This document shows positions 36,696 to 45,968 of a DNA stretch of 64,000 nt, piece after piece. The position numbers and the translations under genes were made by a program. The first letter of the stretch is position 1; every line of letters begins with the position of its first letter. The DNA is from an uncultured Flavobacteriaceae bacterium. GTDB lineage: Bacteria; Bacteroidota; Bacteroidia; Flavobacteriales; Flavobacteriaceae. The notes beneath the pieces were generated by a model. It had not been told where the DNA came from, did no database searches, and saw only the letters and a list, made by a program, of their open reading frames with translations. Location: assembly GCA_947497245.1 (NCBI GenBank), contig CANMFO010000001.1, forward strand, positions 1,178,001 through 1,242,000, in the 5' to 3' direction.

Positions 36696-37646
36696 ATGAA
36701 AATACTAGCAAACGACGGCATATCACAAACGGGAATCACGGCACTGGAAGCGGCAGGCTTCGAGGTGGTTACGGTGACCGTGGCACAGGAACAGTTGGAA
36801 AAATACATCAATGACAATAAGGTTGTGGGGCTTTTGGTACGCAGTGCCACCCAGGTGCGCAAAGACCTCATCGACAACTGCCCCTCCCTAAAGCTCATAG
36901 GTCGCGGGGGCGTGGGAATGGACAATATCGATGTGGCCTACGCCAAGGAAAAGGGACTGCACGTCATCAATACGCCGGCAGCTTCGTCCGAATCGGTGGC
37001 AGAACTGGTCTTCGGCCATTTGTTCGGCAGTGTTCGTTTTCTCCACGATGCCAACCGCAACATGCCACTCGATGGGGACAGCAAATTTAAACAGCTCAAA
37101 AAGTCCTATTCCAAAGGGAGCGAGCTCCGGGGAAAGACCCTAGGGGTCATCGGATTTGGAAGAATTGGCCAGGCGACCGCAAAGATCGCCCTGGGCGTGG
37201 GCATGAAGGTCATCTATTCCGATCCGTACATTGAAAAAGCCACCATTGAGGTCGCCTTTTACGATGGCCAGTCCGCCACTTTTAACTTTGAATCCGTCCC
37301 CAAGGAAGAAGTGCTTAAGACTGCCGACTTTATTACCGTACATGTTCCCGCGCAAAAGGAGTATGTTATTGGAAAAAGTGAATTTGATATGATGAAGGAA
37401 GGAGTGGGCATCGTCAATGCTGCCCGTGGCGGTGTTTTGGATGAAGTGGCCCTTGTGGAAGCTCTTGAAAGTGGTAGGGTGGCCTTCGCCGGTCTCGATG
37501 TCTTTGAGTCCGAGCCAAATCCGGAAATTCGAATTCTGATGCACCCGAAACTTTCGTTGACCCCGCATATAGGGGCTGCTACGCAGGAAGCACAAGACCG
37601 GATCGGCACCGAACTGGCGTCGCAGATCACCAATTTGTTGAAGTAG
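36696..37646 (+). CDS. serA: D-3-phosphoglycerate dehydrogenase
   Basis: First enzyme of serine synthesis, NAD dependent. 316 residues from the ATG at 36696 (an upstream extension to 36567 is rejected as intergenic repeat). This is the short type without the C-terminal ACT domain. NAD-binding GVIGFGRIGQATAKIA, the catalytic arginine in NAARGGVLDE, and E and H near the end (LTPHIGAAT) are visible. Follows serC. Confidence 0.93.
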   Translation: MKILANDGISQTGITALEAAGFEVVTVTVAQEQLEKYINDNKVVGLLVRSATQVRKDLIDNCPSLKLIGRGGVGMDNIDVAYAKEKGLHVINTPAASSESVAELVFGHLFGSVRFLHDANRNMPLDGDSKFKQLKKSYSKGSELRGKTLGVIGFGRIGQATAKIALGVGMKVIYSDPYIEKATIEVAFYDGQSATFNFESVPKEEVLKTADFITVHVPAQKEYVIGKSEFDMMKEGVGIVNAARGGVLDEVALVEALESGRVAFAGLDVFESEPNPEIRILMHPKLSLTPHIGAATQEAQDRIGTELASQITNLLK

Positions 37647-37733
37647 CTTTTATAGTCCAGAGCAACTGTTTTTGATTAAGGGAGTTTTTTGTACATTGAG
37701 CAACAATTATAAACACTAACCAAAACATTGACA

Positions 37734-38381
37734 ATGGCAGGATTATTGGATTTACTGGACAGCCCTATGGGCAAACAACTAATAGAAGGCGTGGCCGGAC
37801 AAACGGGCCAATCCTCGGATAAAACGGGCAGCGTGCTCACCATGGCCTTACCCGTCTTGATGGGCGCTATGAAAAGAAACGCCTCCACCCCGGACGGGGC
37901 GGAAGGGTTGATGAACGCACTTTCCAACAAACACGATGGTAGTATTATGGACAACCTAGGCGGCCTGTTCGGCGGCGGTGTGGACCGTTCCGTACTGGAT
38001 GATGGTGCGGGAATATTGGGCCATGTGTTGGGCGGAAAACAGTCCCAGGTACAAAATGCACTGAGCCAAAAATCAGGTATGGACGCCGGTACCATAGGTA
38101 CAATTCTTCAAGTGGCCGCTCCAATTTTAATGGGCTTCTTAGGCAAACAGGCACGTCAACAAAATGTGACCAGTTCCAATGGGCTGGGTGATTTGTTGGG
38201 CGGCATACTGGGAGGAGGAGGTTCCGGTGCCCAGCAACAATCGCTGATCGAGTCGTTTTTGGACTCGGACGGGGATGGCAGTATATTGGACGATGTGGCC
38301 GGAATGGTATTGGGCAACGGAAAAAACAGTGGTGGGGGCGGAGGCCTCGGTGGCCTTTTGGGCGGCCTTTTTGGAAAATGA
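37734..38381 (+). CDS. DUF937 domain protein, glycine rich
   Basis: 215 residues from the ATG at 37734. Helical DUF937-like region with repeated LLDLLDSPMGKQLIEGVAG type segments, then a glycine-rich part with short EF-hand-like acidic stretch DSDGDGSILDDVAG and a tail of G-G-L repeats. No signal peptide. Function unknown; members are annotated only by family. A terminator lies 26 bases after the stop. Confidence 0.8.
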   Translation: MAGLLDLLDSPMGKQLIEGVAGQTGQSSDKTGSVLTMALPVLMGAMKRNASTPDGAEGLMNALSNKHDGSIMDNLGGLFGGGVDRSVLDDGAGILGHVLGGKQSQVQNALSQKSGMDAGTIGTILQVAAPILMGFLGKQARQQNVTSSNGLGDLLGGILGGGGSGAQQQSLIESFLDSDGDGSILDDVAGMVLGNGKNSGGGGGLGGLLGGLFGK

Positions 38382-38407
38382 CCCTGCCCCGAACAATTTA
38401 TAAGATC

Positions 38408-38436
38408 GCCGTTACCGCTTGGGAACGGCTTTTTTT
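38408..38436 (+). terminator. Rho-independent terminator after the DUF937 gene
   Basis: GCCGTT (38408-38413) pairs with AACGGC (38424-38429), extended inward by CC/GG around a GCTT loop with one mismatch, then seven T. Strong stem plus U-tract. Confidence 0.85.
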
Positions 38437-38498
38437 GTATCTTAATTGTTAGTAAAGCGACTGCTTTACGTCTTATATATTGTTTTAATCACTTAATA

Positions 38499-38966
38499 AT
38501 GAGAACTATGAAAAAGAGTCTTGTGAAAATTACCGCATTCCTAGCTTTGACCGCCTTGTTTATCGGAGGGTGCAATAGCTCAAAACAAGTAGTTGATATT
38601 TCCGATGAAGAAAAAGTTGCCTTTGCCCAGTCGGAAGGCGACACCATCGATATTTCCAATGAGAAAACGGAATATGAAATCACCATTATAGAACCCGGTT
38701 TCAATATCTGGCTGTCAAGTATTGCAAGGCCCGAGGGATACTATTCACAGTCCTTTATGGAAAACCGCAATCAGATCTTTGTGACCAACTGGAACATAAG
38801 GGTACTGCAGCCGCAGACTTACAATTCGGGTCTTTACCAGTTACGGATCGATTATGAGGCAAATACGGATTATGGCTATGAGGTAAATTACAAACTGTAC
38901 AACTACTTCATTTACTTTCAGCGCAAATACGGACAACGCTTGGGGCCTTTTGTACCTAGGATTTAA
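38499..38966 (+). CDS. DUF6146-family lipoprotein
   Basis: 155 residues. A lipoprotein signal ends FIGGC (lipidated cysteine at about residue 25). The mature domain shows the DUF6146-like pattern FNIWLSSIARPEGYYSQSF and NYFIYFQRKYGQRLGPF. Probably a periplasmic or outer-membrane-attached protein of unknown function. The DUF6787 gene follows after 32 bases, a pairing I associate with flavobacteria. Confidence 0.78.
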   Translation: MRTMKKSLVKITAFLALTALFIGGCNSSKQVVDISDEEKVAFAQSEGDTIDISNEKTEYEITIIEPGFNIWLSSIARPEGYYSQSFMENRNQIFVTNWNIRVLQPQTYNSGLYQLRIDYEANTDYGYEVNYKLYNYFIYFQRKYGQRLGPFVPRI

Positions 38967-38998
38967 ACAGTATATTTGCAGGCATACCAGATTTAAGC

Positions 38999-39301
38999 AT
39001 GAAAAAATTAAAGGAACGTTGGGGTATCGACTCCAATTTTCAGGTTGCCATTATTTTTATTGTTTTTGCGGTTACCGGCTCCACGGCCGCCAAGATTGCG
39101 GCCCCGATTACCGAATTCATCGGTTTGGATAGGGAAACTACGGCCTCATGGCTGTATTGGACGGCAAGGATATTCCTGATTTTCCCGATTTACCAGGTAC
39201 TGTTGGTACTCTTTGGCTGGTTGTTCGGCCAGTTCAGATTTTTCTGGGATTTTGAAAAAAAGATGCTCAACCGCTTGGGCCTGGGGTTTCTTTTTAAATG
39301 A
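38999..39301 (+). CDS. DUF6787-family membrane protein
   Basis: 100 residues with two hydrophobic segments (about residues 15-35 and 55-78). Features are LKERWGIDSNFQ at the start, TGSTAAKIAAP in the first helix end, and a basic C-terminus FFWDFEKKMLNR. Inner-membrane protein of unknown function. It ends the pair with the DUF6146 lipoprotein. Confidence 0.75.
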   Translation: MKKLKERWGIDSNFQVAIIFIVFAVTGSTAAKIAAPITEFIGLDRETTASWLYWTARIFLIFPIYQVLLVLFGWLFGQFRFFWDFEKKMLNRLGLGFLFK

Positions 39302-39355
39302 CCGGGATCCAGGCCCATTCGGATAGAGGGAAATCCCAAGGATCTTCGATCGGAT

Positions 39356-39387
39356 AAAAAGGGGAGCCCCCTAATATTACCCTTTTT
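39356..39387 (+). terminator. Probable terminator after the DUF6787 gene
   Basis: AAAAAGGG (39356-39363) and CCCTTTTT (39380-39387) are perfect reverse complements around a 16-base loop. The T run is part of the stem and the loop is long, so confidence is moderate. Confidence 0.4.
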
Positions 39388-39425
39388 AACAGTGTTGGAG
39401 CGGAACAATTAAGTAGTTTTGTAAA

Positions 39426-39752
39426 GTGACGCTGTGCCAGAAAATAATCCGAGCCGGTATATCATTCATCTTAATGATATGCCTCTTGGTACCTTCCTTC
39501 CTGAAACTTGCGCATGCGCTGCACGAGCACCGACAGGAACAATGTACGCAACACACCAAACTTCACATCCACAAGGCGGGCTGGGATTGCGAGTTTCAGA
39601 AAATAAAGCTTTCCTCTCAGTTCTATTTCCTTCCCAAGGAGTTCGCCGCGCTGGACCGCACCTTCGTTCATGAAAAAACAGCGGGCACACATCACTACCT
39701 AAAACAATACACCCCGCTATATTTTTCTCTTAGGGCGCCTCCGATGGCATAA
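39426..39752 (+). CDS. Small exported His/Cys-rich protein preceding the TonB receptor
   Basis: 108 residues. An N-terminal hydrophobic segment (about 9-28) is followed by HALHEHRQEQC, HTKLHIHKAG and DCEF, a cluster of histidines and cysteines that could bind a metal. The start is a GTG at 39426, only five bases after a perfect -7 box TAGTTTTG (39414-39421), so the transcript may be leaderless or the start may be further in. It is followed after 44 bases by a TonB-dependent receptor, a linkage that suggests shared work in metal or substrate uptake. This is inference. Confidence 0.6.
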   Translation: MTLCQKIIRAGISFILMICLLVPSFLKLAHALHEHRQEQCTQHTKLHIHKAGWDCEFQKIKLSSQFYFLPKEFAALDRTFVHEKTAGTHHYLKQYTPLYFSLRAPPMA

Positions 39753-39796
39753 TAACTTTCCACTTCTTTTTTTTATCACTTCCTTAAAACAAAGTT

Positions 39797-42022
39797 ATGA
39801 TCAAATCTTTTTTTTCATTGCTATTTATAGCAACATATATGGGTACGTATGCCCAAAACTCTCTTTCCGGAAGAGTCACCAATGCCACCGACAACACTCC
39901 TTTGGAACAGGTGGAGGTCTACTTTCCCCAACTGGAAAAGGGGATTGTTACCGATAGTAATGGAACATTTCGAATTAACGATCTTCCCAGTGGGAGTTAC
40001 AAGTTGCTTGCCTCTTATATAGGGTTTGGAACCTTTTCAACGACTCTTTTGATCGCAGAGGGGCAAAACACGTACGACATTGTACTATCGCCCACTGCCA
40101 TTGAGATGGAAGAGGTCATTGTATCCACCCCTTTTCACAAACTACAGCGCGAAAACGTAATGAAGGTAGAACGCGCCAATGTTTCGGAGCTGAAATCGAA
40201 AGGGGCCGTTACGCTTTCCGATGGGATACGCAATATCCCCGGTGTGGAAAGTGTCTCTACCGGGTTGGGCATTGGCAAGCCGGTCATACGGGGCCTGAGC
40301 GCCAACCGGGTCCTGGTCTACACCCAAGGGATACGGCTGGAAAACCAGCAGTTCGGCGATGAACATGGGCTGGGTATCAGCGATGCCGGTATAGAAAGTG
40401 TGGAGGTCATCAAAGGGCCTTCTTCCCTACTCTACGGCTCAGACGCCATGGGCGGGGTACTGTACCTAAATCCAGAGAAGTTCGCTCCCGCCCATACCAC
40501 CGATGGGGACATTGATCTGAACTACTTTTCCAATACCGGGGGAATCAACGCCAATGCCGGGATCCAAACCTCTGGGGAACGATTCAAGTTTCTCGTTCGA
40601 GGAAGTGCGGCCACCCATATGGATTATAGGACCGGAAGCGACCAAAAGGTCACAAATTCACGCTTTTCGGAATACGATCTAAAAACGGGCATGGCCTATC
40701 AATCGGCGATTTTCAAAACGGAGCTTCGATACAACTACAACAAACTGGAGCTGGGCATTCCGGAGGAAATCGGGGAACAAAGTAAGAAACGGGGGCCGGA
40801 AGCACCCTATCAAAAGATCGACAACCACATTCTCAGCTCCCGTACTTCCGTTTTCTTCAAAAATTCCAGCTTGGACGCCATTTTGGGCTATACCTTTAAC
40901 AGTAGAAAAGAGTTGGAGGAAGAGGAGGGCGAAGTGATTACGGCCCTTGATATGGATTTGGAGACCTTCAACTACAACCTGCAGTACAACCTTCCCAAAT
41001 TGGGGCGTTTGGAAAGTATTGTGGGCGTTCAGGGGATGCACCAGAGCAATGCAAATTTCGGGGAAGAGATTTTGATCCCGGATGCCACCACCGATGATAT
41101 CGGGCTCATGGGCACTTCCCACCTCCATTTCCCCAACGGCAGCGACCTGCAACTGGGTATCCGGTTCGATCGGCGGGCCATTGAGGGGGAAACGAACGGA
41201 AATCCAGGGGAGGAGGGCTATATCCAAGCCCTCGATAGAAGCTTCAACAGTTTTAACGCAGCGATGGGTTACAAATGGGAATTTTTCAAAAACCTCACCG
41301 GACGGATCAACCTGGCCTCAGGTTTCAGGGCACCCAACCTGGCGGAATTGACTTCCAACGGGGTGCACGAGGGCACCAATCGCTATGAGATCGGGAATCC
41401 CGGTCTCACCGAAGAGCAGAACATCCAGACCGATCTGTCCCTGGAATATAAGGACCAGCACGTTGAAGCCTACATCAACGGATTTTATAATTCGGTACAG
41501 GACTACATTTTTATCGAGCCCAACGGAGAGGTCATAGGGGAAGATGCTGTTTTTGTGTACAACCAACAGGATGCCCGTCTCTATGGCGGGGAAATCGGCC
41601 TGCACCTGCATCCCCACCCCTTGGATTGGCTGCACTGGGAAAGCAATTTTGAAACGGTCACCGGAAAATCCAAGGATGGCGCGTCTCTCCCGCTGATTCC
41701 CGCCAATAGTTTGACGAACACCATGAGGTTCGAGTTTTCATGCAAACGGAAGCACCTGCAGAACTTTTATGTCTTTCTGACCCTGCGGTCCGTTTTTGAA
41801 CAGGACAGGGTAAGTACCTTTGAAACATCGACCGATAGCTATAATTTATTGAATATGGGCCTGGGGGGCATGCTCGTGCTCGCCAAGCAGCGGTTCAATG
41901 TTCGCATCAGCGCCAACAACCTTCTCGACGAAACCTATATCGCACATTTGTCGCGACTTAAGACCGACGGCATCCCCAATATCGGCCGGAACATCAATCT
42001 TGGGATCAGCATTCCCTTATAG
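39797..42022 (+). CDS. TonB-dependent outer-membrane receptor
   Basis: 741 residues. A signal peptide ends near GTYAQ (residue 20). Then come a carboxypeptidase-regulatory-like beta domain (about 23-100, LSGRVTNATDNTPLEQV), a plug domain (about 110-230, with KPVIRGLSANRVLVYTQGIR and IKGPSSLLYGSDAMGGV) and a beta-barrel to the C-terminus. It resembles metal- or siderophore-type receptors rather than SusC, being shorter and without a SusD neighbour. The preceding His/Cys-rich protein is consistent with metal traffic. Substrate is not determined. Confidence 0.9.
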   Translation: MIKSFFSLLFIATYMGTYAQNSLSGRVTNATDNTPLEQVEVYFPQLEKGIVTDSNGTFRINDLPSGSYKLLASYIGFGTFSTTLLIAEGQNTYDIVLSPTAIEMEEVIVSTPFHKLQRENVMKVERANVSELKSKGAVTLSDGIRNIPGVESVSTGLGIGKPVIRGLSANRVLVYTQGIRLENQQFGDEHGLGISDAGIESVEVIKGPSSLLYGSDAMGGVLYLNPEKFAPAHTTDGDIDLNYFSNTGGINANAGIQTSGERFKFLVRGSAATHMDYRTGSDQKVTNSRFSEYDLKTGMAYQSAIFKTELRYNYNKLELGIPEEIGEQSKKRGPEAPYQKIDNHILSSRTSVFFKNSSLDAILGYTFNSRKELEEEEGEVITALDMDLETFNYNLQYNLPKLGRLESIVGVQGMHQSNANFGEEILIPDATTDDIGLMGTSHLHFPNGSDLQLGIRFDRRAIEGETNGNPGEEGYIQALDRSFNSFNAAMGYKWEFFKNLTGRINLASGFRAPNLAELTSNGVHEGTNRYEIGNPGLTEEQNIQTDLSLEYKDQHVEAYINGFYNSVQDYIFIEPNGEVIGEDAVFVYNQQDARLYGGEIGLHLHPHPLDWLHWESNFETVTGKSKDGASLPLIPANSLTNTMRFEFSCKRKHLQNFYVFLTLRSVFEQDRVSTFETSTDSYNLLNMGLGGMLVLAKQRFNVRISANNLLDETYIAHLSRLKTDGIPNIGRNINLGISIPL

Positions 42023-42093
42023 CCCTTTCGCTAGAAAAGAACGAGCCAACGTCATTGCGAAGGGTCACGGACCCGATCGTATTGGAGTTGGTT
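42023..42093. other. Convergent gap with possible dispersed-repeat remnant
   Basis: Between the TonB receptor and the desaturase stop codons. It contains GTCATTGCGA (42051-42060), which recalls a dispersed repeat seen in many Bacteroidota genomes, and a 5-bp hairpin GGGTC/GACCC (42062-42074). Neither is enough for a firm call. Confidence 0.25.
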
Positions 42094-42975
42094 TTATTTT
42101 TTGGACCTCGATTTGCCAAAACCGTGGCCCAATTGTCCAAAAAAGCCTTTGGGAACGCTTTCATCACCTGTAAACCCGAGTTCTATGGCTCCACTGTCTT
42201 CGGGAACATAATCCGTTCTGAACAGATAGTCCCAAACACTTAGACTGATCCCAAAATTAACCCCCGGCTTCCCCTCGGGCAATTTGTGGGCGTGGTGATA
42301 GAGGTGCATGACCGGGTTGTTGATTATGTATTTAAGGGGGCCCCAGGTAATCTTGATATTGGCGTGGTTCAGATGTCCAATGGCAATGGCCACAAAATGC
42401 ACAACGTAAGCCTGTTCTGGCTCGAAGCCTCCCAAAATCATGATCCCAAATGTTTTCAGGGGTTTGTAGAGAATATTTTCCATCCAATGGTAGCGAAGAT
42501 GGGCGGCAAAGCCCATTTCCTTTACACTGTGGTGCACTTGATGGAACCGCCATAGCATGGGAACCCTATGGAGCAGTATATGGGTGAACCACTGCACCAC
42601 ATCAAGGACCACAAAAAATATCACCAACTGCATCCAGGGGGAAAGGGATTTTAGATCGAGCAGCGATACGTTGTCGATGGCAATATCCAATTCCAAAAAG
42701 AAGATCTCCAATACTTTATAAAAACCACTGATCGCAATGGAAAAAACAAAAAAGTTGAAGAACATATAAAAACCGTCCAGCCAAAAGTCCTTCCTAAATA
42801 TCGCTTGGTCCTTACGCCAGGGAAATGCAAGTTCAAGGCCCCAGACCACCAGGGAAATTAGAACCAATCCCCAAAAATAATTCGTATACCAGGGCACATC
42901 GAACAAAATGGACCTCCAGGTCCAATCCACGGCTCCCATAAATGAATTCCCAAAAGCTTCCCCGTACTTCCCCAT
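42094..42975 (-). CDS. Sterol desaturase family protein (second copy)
   Basis: 293-residue integral membrane protein with the di-iron histidine boxes HILLHRVPMLWRFHQVHHS and, later, HLNHANIKI and HLYHHAHKLP. About four hydrophobic segments lie in the first 150 residues. Its ATG overlaps the stop of the cytochrome gene (TGATG), so translation is coupled and it belongs to the sulfite-oxidase-like operon. Lipid or sterol-like substrate unknown. It is only distantly similar to the protein at 25792-26748. Confidence 0.87.
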   Translation of the reverse strand: MGKYGEAFGNSFMGAVDWTWRSILFDVPWYTNYFWGLVLISLVVWGLELAFPWRKDQAIFRKDFWLDGFYMFFNFFVFSIAISGFYKVLEIFFLELDIAIDNVSLLDLKSLSPWMQLVIFFVVLDVVQWFTHILLHRVPMLWRFHQVHHSVKEMGFAAHLRYHWMENILYKPLKTFGIMILGGFEPEQAYVVHFVAIAIGHLNHANIKITWGPLKYIINNPVMHLYHHAHKLPEGKPGVNFGISLSVWDYLFRTDYVPEDSGAIELGFTGDESVPKGFFGQLGHGFGKSRSKK

Positions 42976-43439
42976 CAGTCTTCAAGTTTGTACCATTCCG
43001 GCTCGGTCAGCGCCTCGCGCCTGCCTTTTCTACCCGGAGGGTAGTTCGTTACCAGATAATTCACGATAATCTCCTCGTTTTCGCCCAAGTCCCACAGATT
43101 CTGCGTTTTTTGCATCCAGCGTATGGTGGCGACCCAGCGTTCCCTGTCCATTCTATTCTGGGTGATCAATTTGGCCGAATGGCAGGTGGTACAATTGTTC
43201 ACGGTCTCCATCAACCCCTCCCCCTCCTTCAGGCCGGTCCGCAAGTGCGTTCCGTTTTCAATACGGTCCCCGTCCTCTGGAAGGGCCGTATACCCCTTTT
43301 CTCCCACCTTCTCCCATGTCAAAGTATCCCCCTTGACATAAAAAACTACAATGGAAAGTACGACGGCCAGGGAGCAGACCACAATAAGAAAGCGGTAAAT
43401 GCCCCGTGTTCTTTTCCAGAATGTTCGGTGTTCGTCCAT
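42975..43439 (-). CDS. Membrane-anchored monohaem cytochrome c
   Basis: 154 residues. One N-terminal transmembrane segment (about 17-36) and a single haem-binding motif CTTCH near residue 83, with a likely distal methionine in RWMQKTQ. Its position one base after the molybdopterin oxidoreductase gene suggests it is the electron-accepting subunit of a SorAB-like sulfite dehydrogenase. Periplasmic side location inferred from the signal anchor. Confidence 0.8.
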   Translation of the reverse strand: MDEHRTFWKRTRGIYRFLIVVCSLAVVLSIVVFYVKGDTLTWEKVGEKGYTALPEDGDRIENGTHLRTGLKEGEGLMETVNNCTTCHSAKLITQNRMDRERWVATIRWMQKTQNLWDLGENEEIIVNYLVTNYPPGRKGRREALTEPEWYKLED

Positions 43440-43440
43440 C

Positions 43441-44661
43441 TTAGGTGATTTTTACAGCGATCCTGTGACAGGCATTGTTCAGGTACCCCTTAGGGTTCCA
43501 TCCCGGAAGCAGCATGGGCTGGGCCACTCCGTTGGAATCGGTTGCCCGGGCCCATACCTCGTAATATCCCTTTTTGGGAAAATCCACCTTGGCCGAAAAA
43601 TGCTGCCAGGCCAAGCGGTTGGCAGGTTTTTCCACAGGGCAGGAGCTCCATGTCGACCCAAAATCGATGGAGTATTCCATTTTCTTCACTTCCAGTTCAC
43701 CGGCCCAGGCATGTCCCCTTATGCCCAATTTCTTTCCCAAGGGCAACATTGCCCCCGATTTTGGATAGGTGATCAACGATTTTACCGGCATCGACTCGAT
43801 AATGCACATGTTCTCTTCGGGCACTATGTCGCCCGGGGCCACGGTCTCGCAGGGCACCCGATAGGAGCTCCCCCCCATTTTGGCACCGTCGTGTACTTTG
43901 TTCCGTATACTGATCCGGTTCAACCATTTGCCCGAAACCGATGCGGGCCAGCCCCCGCCCACCAAACGCAAAGGAAAACCGTGCGCCAGGGGAATGGCCT
44001 TGCCGTTCATTTGAAAGGCCAGCAGGGTTTCGTCCTGCAGGGCCTTGGCCATGGGCATTCCCCTGGAAATGGGTTCTTTGGAGGGGTCCCGGCTAAGGTG
44101 CATATCGGCGGCATGGTATCCAATATAGACCGCATCGTCCCCGATACCGGCATCTTCCAGGACATCGCGGAGACGGACACCTGTCCATTGGGCACAGGAG
44201 ACCGCCCCGATACTCCATTGGTTGCCTTTCGCGGGAGGGTCGAATTCGCTGCGTCCGTTGCCCCCGCATTCCAAAGTGAGCTGATAGGTGTGGGTCGGGA
44301 ACCCGGTTCTTAGCTCCTCCAGGGAATATGTTTTCTGTTCCCTTACCGATTCCCCATCGATCGTCAACGTCCATTGGGAGGCCTCGATGTTCTCGGGGAC
44401 CAGCCCGTTGTTGCGGATGAACATATATTTATTGGGCGTTATCTTGTCGTCCAACAGGTGTGCCCTGGCCTCCATGTTCCAGGGTTTATCGTTCAGCAAC
44501 ACCATTTCGGGGTCCTTGTGGAACAATTGAAAGGGATCGGGGTCCTGGGCCCCTAAGGGAACATAGCCCTCTCGGAGGTAGTTGCCATAAACAATATCTG
44601 TGCCCATCAGGCCCGCGAACGAGGCCCAAACTGAATTTTTGACAAACTTTCTTCTGTCCAT
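43441..44661 (-). CDS. Sulfite oxidase-like molybdopterin oxidoreductase (SorA-like)
   Basis: 406 residues from the ATG at 44661. The start DRRKFVKN with a following hydrophobic stretch is a twin-arginine-type signal, implying export of the folded enzyme. The molybdenum-ligating cysteine is in LTLECGGNGR; the Moco domain includes AVSCAQWTGVRL and GFPLRLVGGGWP, and the C-terminal dimerisation domain has GHAWAGELEVKKMEYSID. An upstream start at 44760 is possible but would precede the signal. With the cytochrome gene it probably oxidises sulfite or a related sulfur compound; the exact substrate is unproven. Confidence 0.85.
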   Translation of the reverse strand: MDRRKFVKNSVWASFAGLMGTDIVYGNYLREGYVPLGAQDPDPFQLFHKDPEMVLLNDKPWNMEARAHLLDDKITPNKYMFIRNNGLVPENIEASQWTLTIDGESVREQKTYSLEELRTGFPTHTYQLTLECGGNGRSEFDPPAKGNQWSIGAVSCAQWTGVRLRDVLEDAGIGDDAVYIGYHAADMHLSRDPSKEPISRGMPMAKALQDETLLAFQMNGKAIPLAHGFPLRLVGGGWPASVSGKWLNRISIRNKVHDGAKMGGSSYRVPCETVAPGDIVPEENMCIIESMPVKSLITYPKSGAMLPLGKKLGIRGHAWAGELEVKKMEYSIDFGSTWSSCPVEKPANRLAWQHFSAKVDFPKKGYYEVWARATDSNGVAQPMLLPGWNPKGYLNNACHRIAVKIT

Positions 44662-44764
44662 AACGGAATAACTGGAAATCGTTTCCGTAAAGTTAGGACA
44701 TTTTAGGGGGAACGGGGTAACCGATGTTACTTTGAGATTCGATTTGTCTTTGCGGTCCATGGGA

Positions 44765-45067
44765 TCAATCGACCTCCACGATCTTCTTTTGCCCGGCCCC
44801 TTTGAAGACGTATGTGTACAACCACATTAGGGTAAAGGAGGGAACAATATCGAGCCCGGGGACAATTTCTTCGATAAAGGTGAGCAGACCAACCACCTGG
44901 CCGATCCTGCCCCGGTACATTTGGGTCATTAACCACCCCGCGATGGGCGCCCAAATGACATCGGAGAAATCGCCGATAAAGGGAAGGGCAAAGGAAAGCA
45001 TCCCGATGGCATCGAAAAGTAGCCCCAATAGCAAATTTTTGTATTTGTTGTCTTTCGTTTCCGACAT
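44765..45067 (-). CDS. Small membrane protein, function unknown
   Basis: 100 residues with two to three hydrophobic segments (about 11-30, 37-48 and 72-90). Features include GLLFDAIGMLSFALPFIGDF and VPGLDIVPSFTLMWLYTY. It lies 103 bases upstream of the sulfite-oxidase-like gene on the same strand and could share a transcript. I do not recognise a named family. Confidence 0.65.
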   Translation of the reverse strand: MSETKDNKYKNLLLGLLFDAIGMLSFALPFIGDFSDVIWAPIAGWLMTQMYRGRIGQVVGLLTFIEEIVPGLDIVPSFTLMWLYTYVFKGAGQKKIVEVD

Positions 45068-45171
45068 AGTGGAAAATTATGGATTATATCCATGGGGAGC
45101 AATAAAGGTGCCAAAAAAGAACATGCGGCCCAAAATAGGCGGGCCTGAAAAGGATACCGGGACCCTGTGAA

Positions 45172-45771
45172 TCAGGAAAGGTCCGACCCGATCAGTTTCA
45201 AGAACTCGTTCCTGGTCTCGATTTTTTCAAACTGTCCACGGAAACCCGAAGTGGTGGTCACCGAATTTTGCTTCTGGACGCCGCGCATCATCATGCACAT
45301 GTGCGAGGCCTCTATGACCACCGCCACCCCCTTGGGCCTCAGCGTGTTGTTGATACACTCCAGGATGTCGTGGGTCAAACGTTCCTGTACTTGGAGGCGC
45401 CTGGCAAAAACATCCACCACACGGGGTATTTTGCTCAAGCCCACGATATGCCCGTTGGGAATATAGGCGATATGGGCCTTTCCGAAAAAGGGCAACATAT
45501 GGTGCTCGCAAAGGGAGTACAGTTCAATGTCCTTAATGATGACCATATCATCATAATCTTCCTTGAACATGGCGCCTTTCAATATTTCAACGGCGTCCTG
45601 TTTGTATCCCTGGGTAAGAAAAAGCATGGCCTTGGCGGCCCGTTCGGGCGTTTTCAAAAGTCCTTCGCGGGAAACATCCTCCCCGATCTCGTCAATGATC
45701 TTGGAGAAACGGTCCTTGACATCGTTCGTGATCTCAAGGTTATATTCTTCTAAACTTCGGTATGGAGACAT
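45172..45771 (-). CDS. folE: GTP cyclohydrolase I
   Basis: Converts GTP to 7,8-dihydroneopterin triphosphate for folate or pterin synthesis. 199 residues from the ATG at 45771 ([11 protein letters not shown]); the frame is open 21 codons further but that is not family-like. Zinc and catalytic residues are seen in [21 protein letters not shown] and in MMMRGVQK, with the conserved QERLTHDI. Divergent from the ABC ATPase gene. Confidence 0.95.
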   Translation of the reverse strand: MSPYRSLEEYNLEITNDVKDRFSKIIDEIGEDVSREGLLKTPERAAKAMLFLTQGYKQDAVEILKGAMFKEDYDDMVIIKDIELYSLCEHHMLPFFGKAHIAYIPNGHIVGLSKIPRVVDVFARRLQVQERLTHDILECINNTLRPKGVAVVIEASHMCMMMRGVQKQNSVTTTSGFRGQFEKIETRNEFLKLIGSDLS

Positions 45772-45968
45772 CTTCTTATAGCTTTTTTTTCTTAGCACCT
45801 CAATATTAATCAAAATAATAAGATGTAATATCACAAAGTTGAATTTAAGCTTTTTAATATGAATCCAAGGTCCCTTCCATCAATATGGTGCTTTAAATAC
45901 CAAAAGATGGTATTTTTGCCATGTCTGGTCGAATCCGTACTTTCGATCGGCAAGGCAAAATACCGGGC

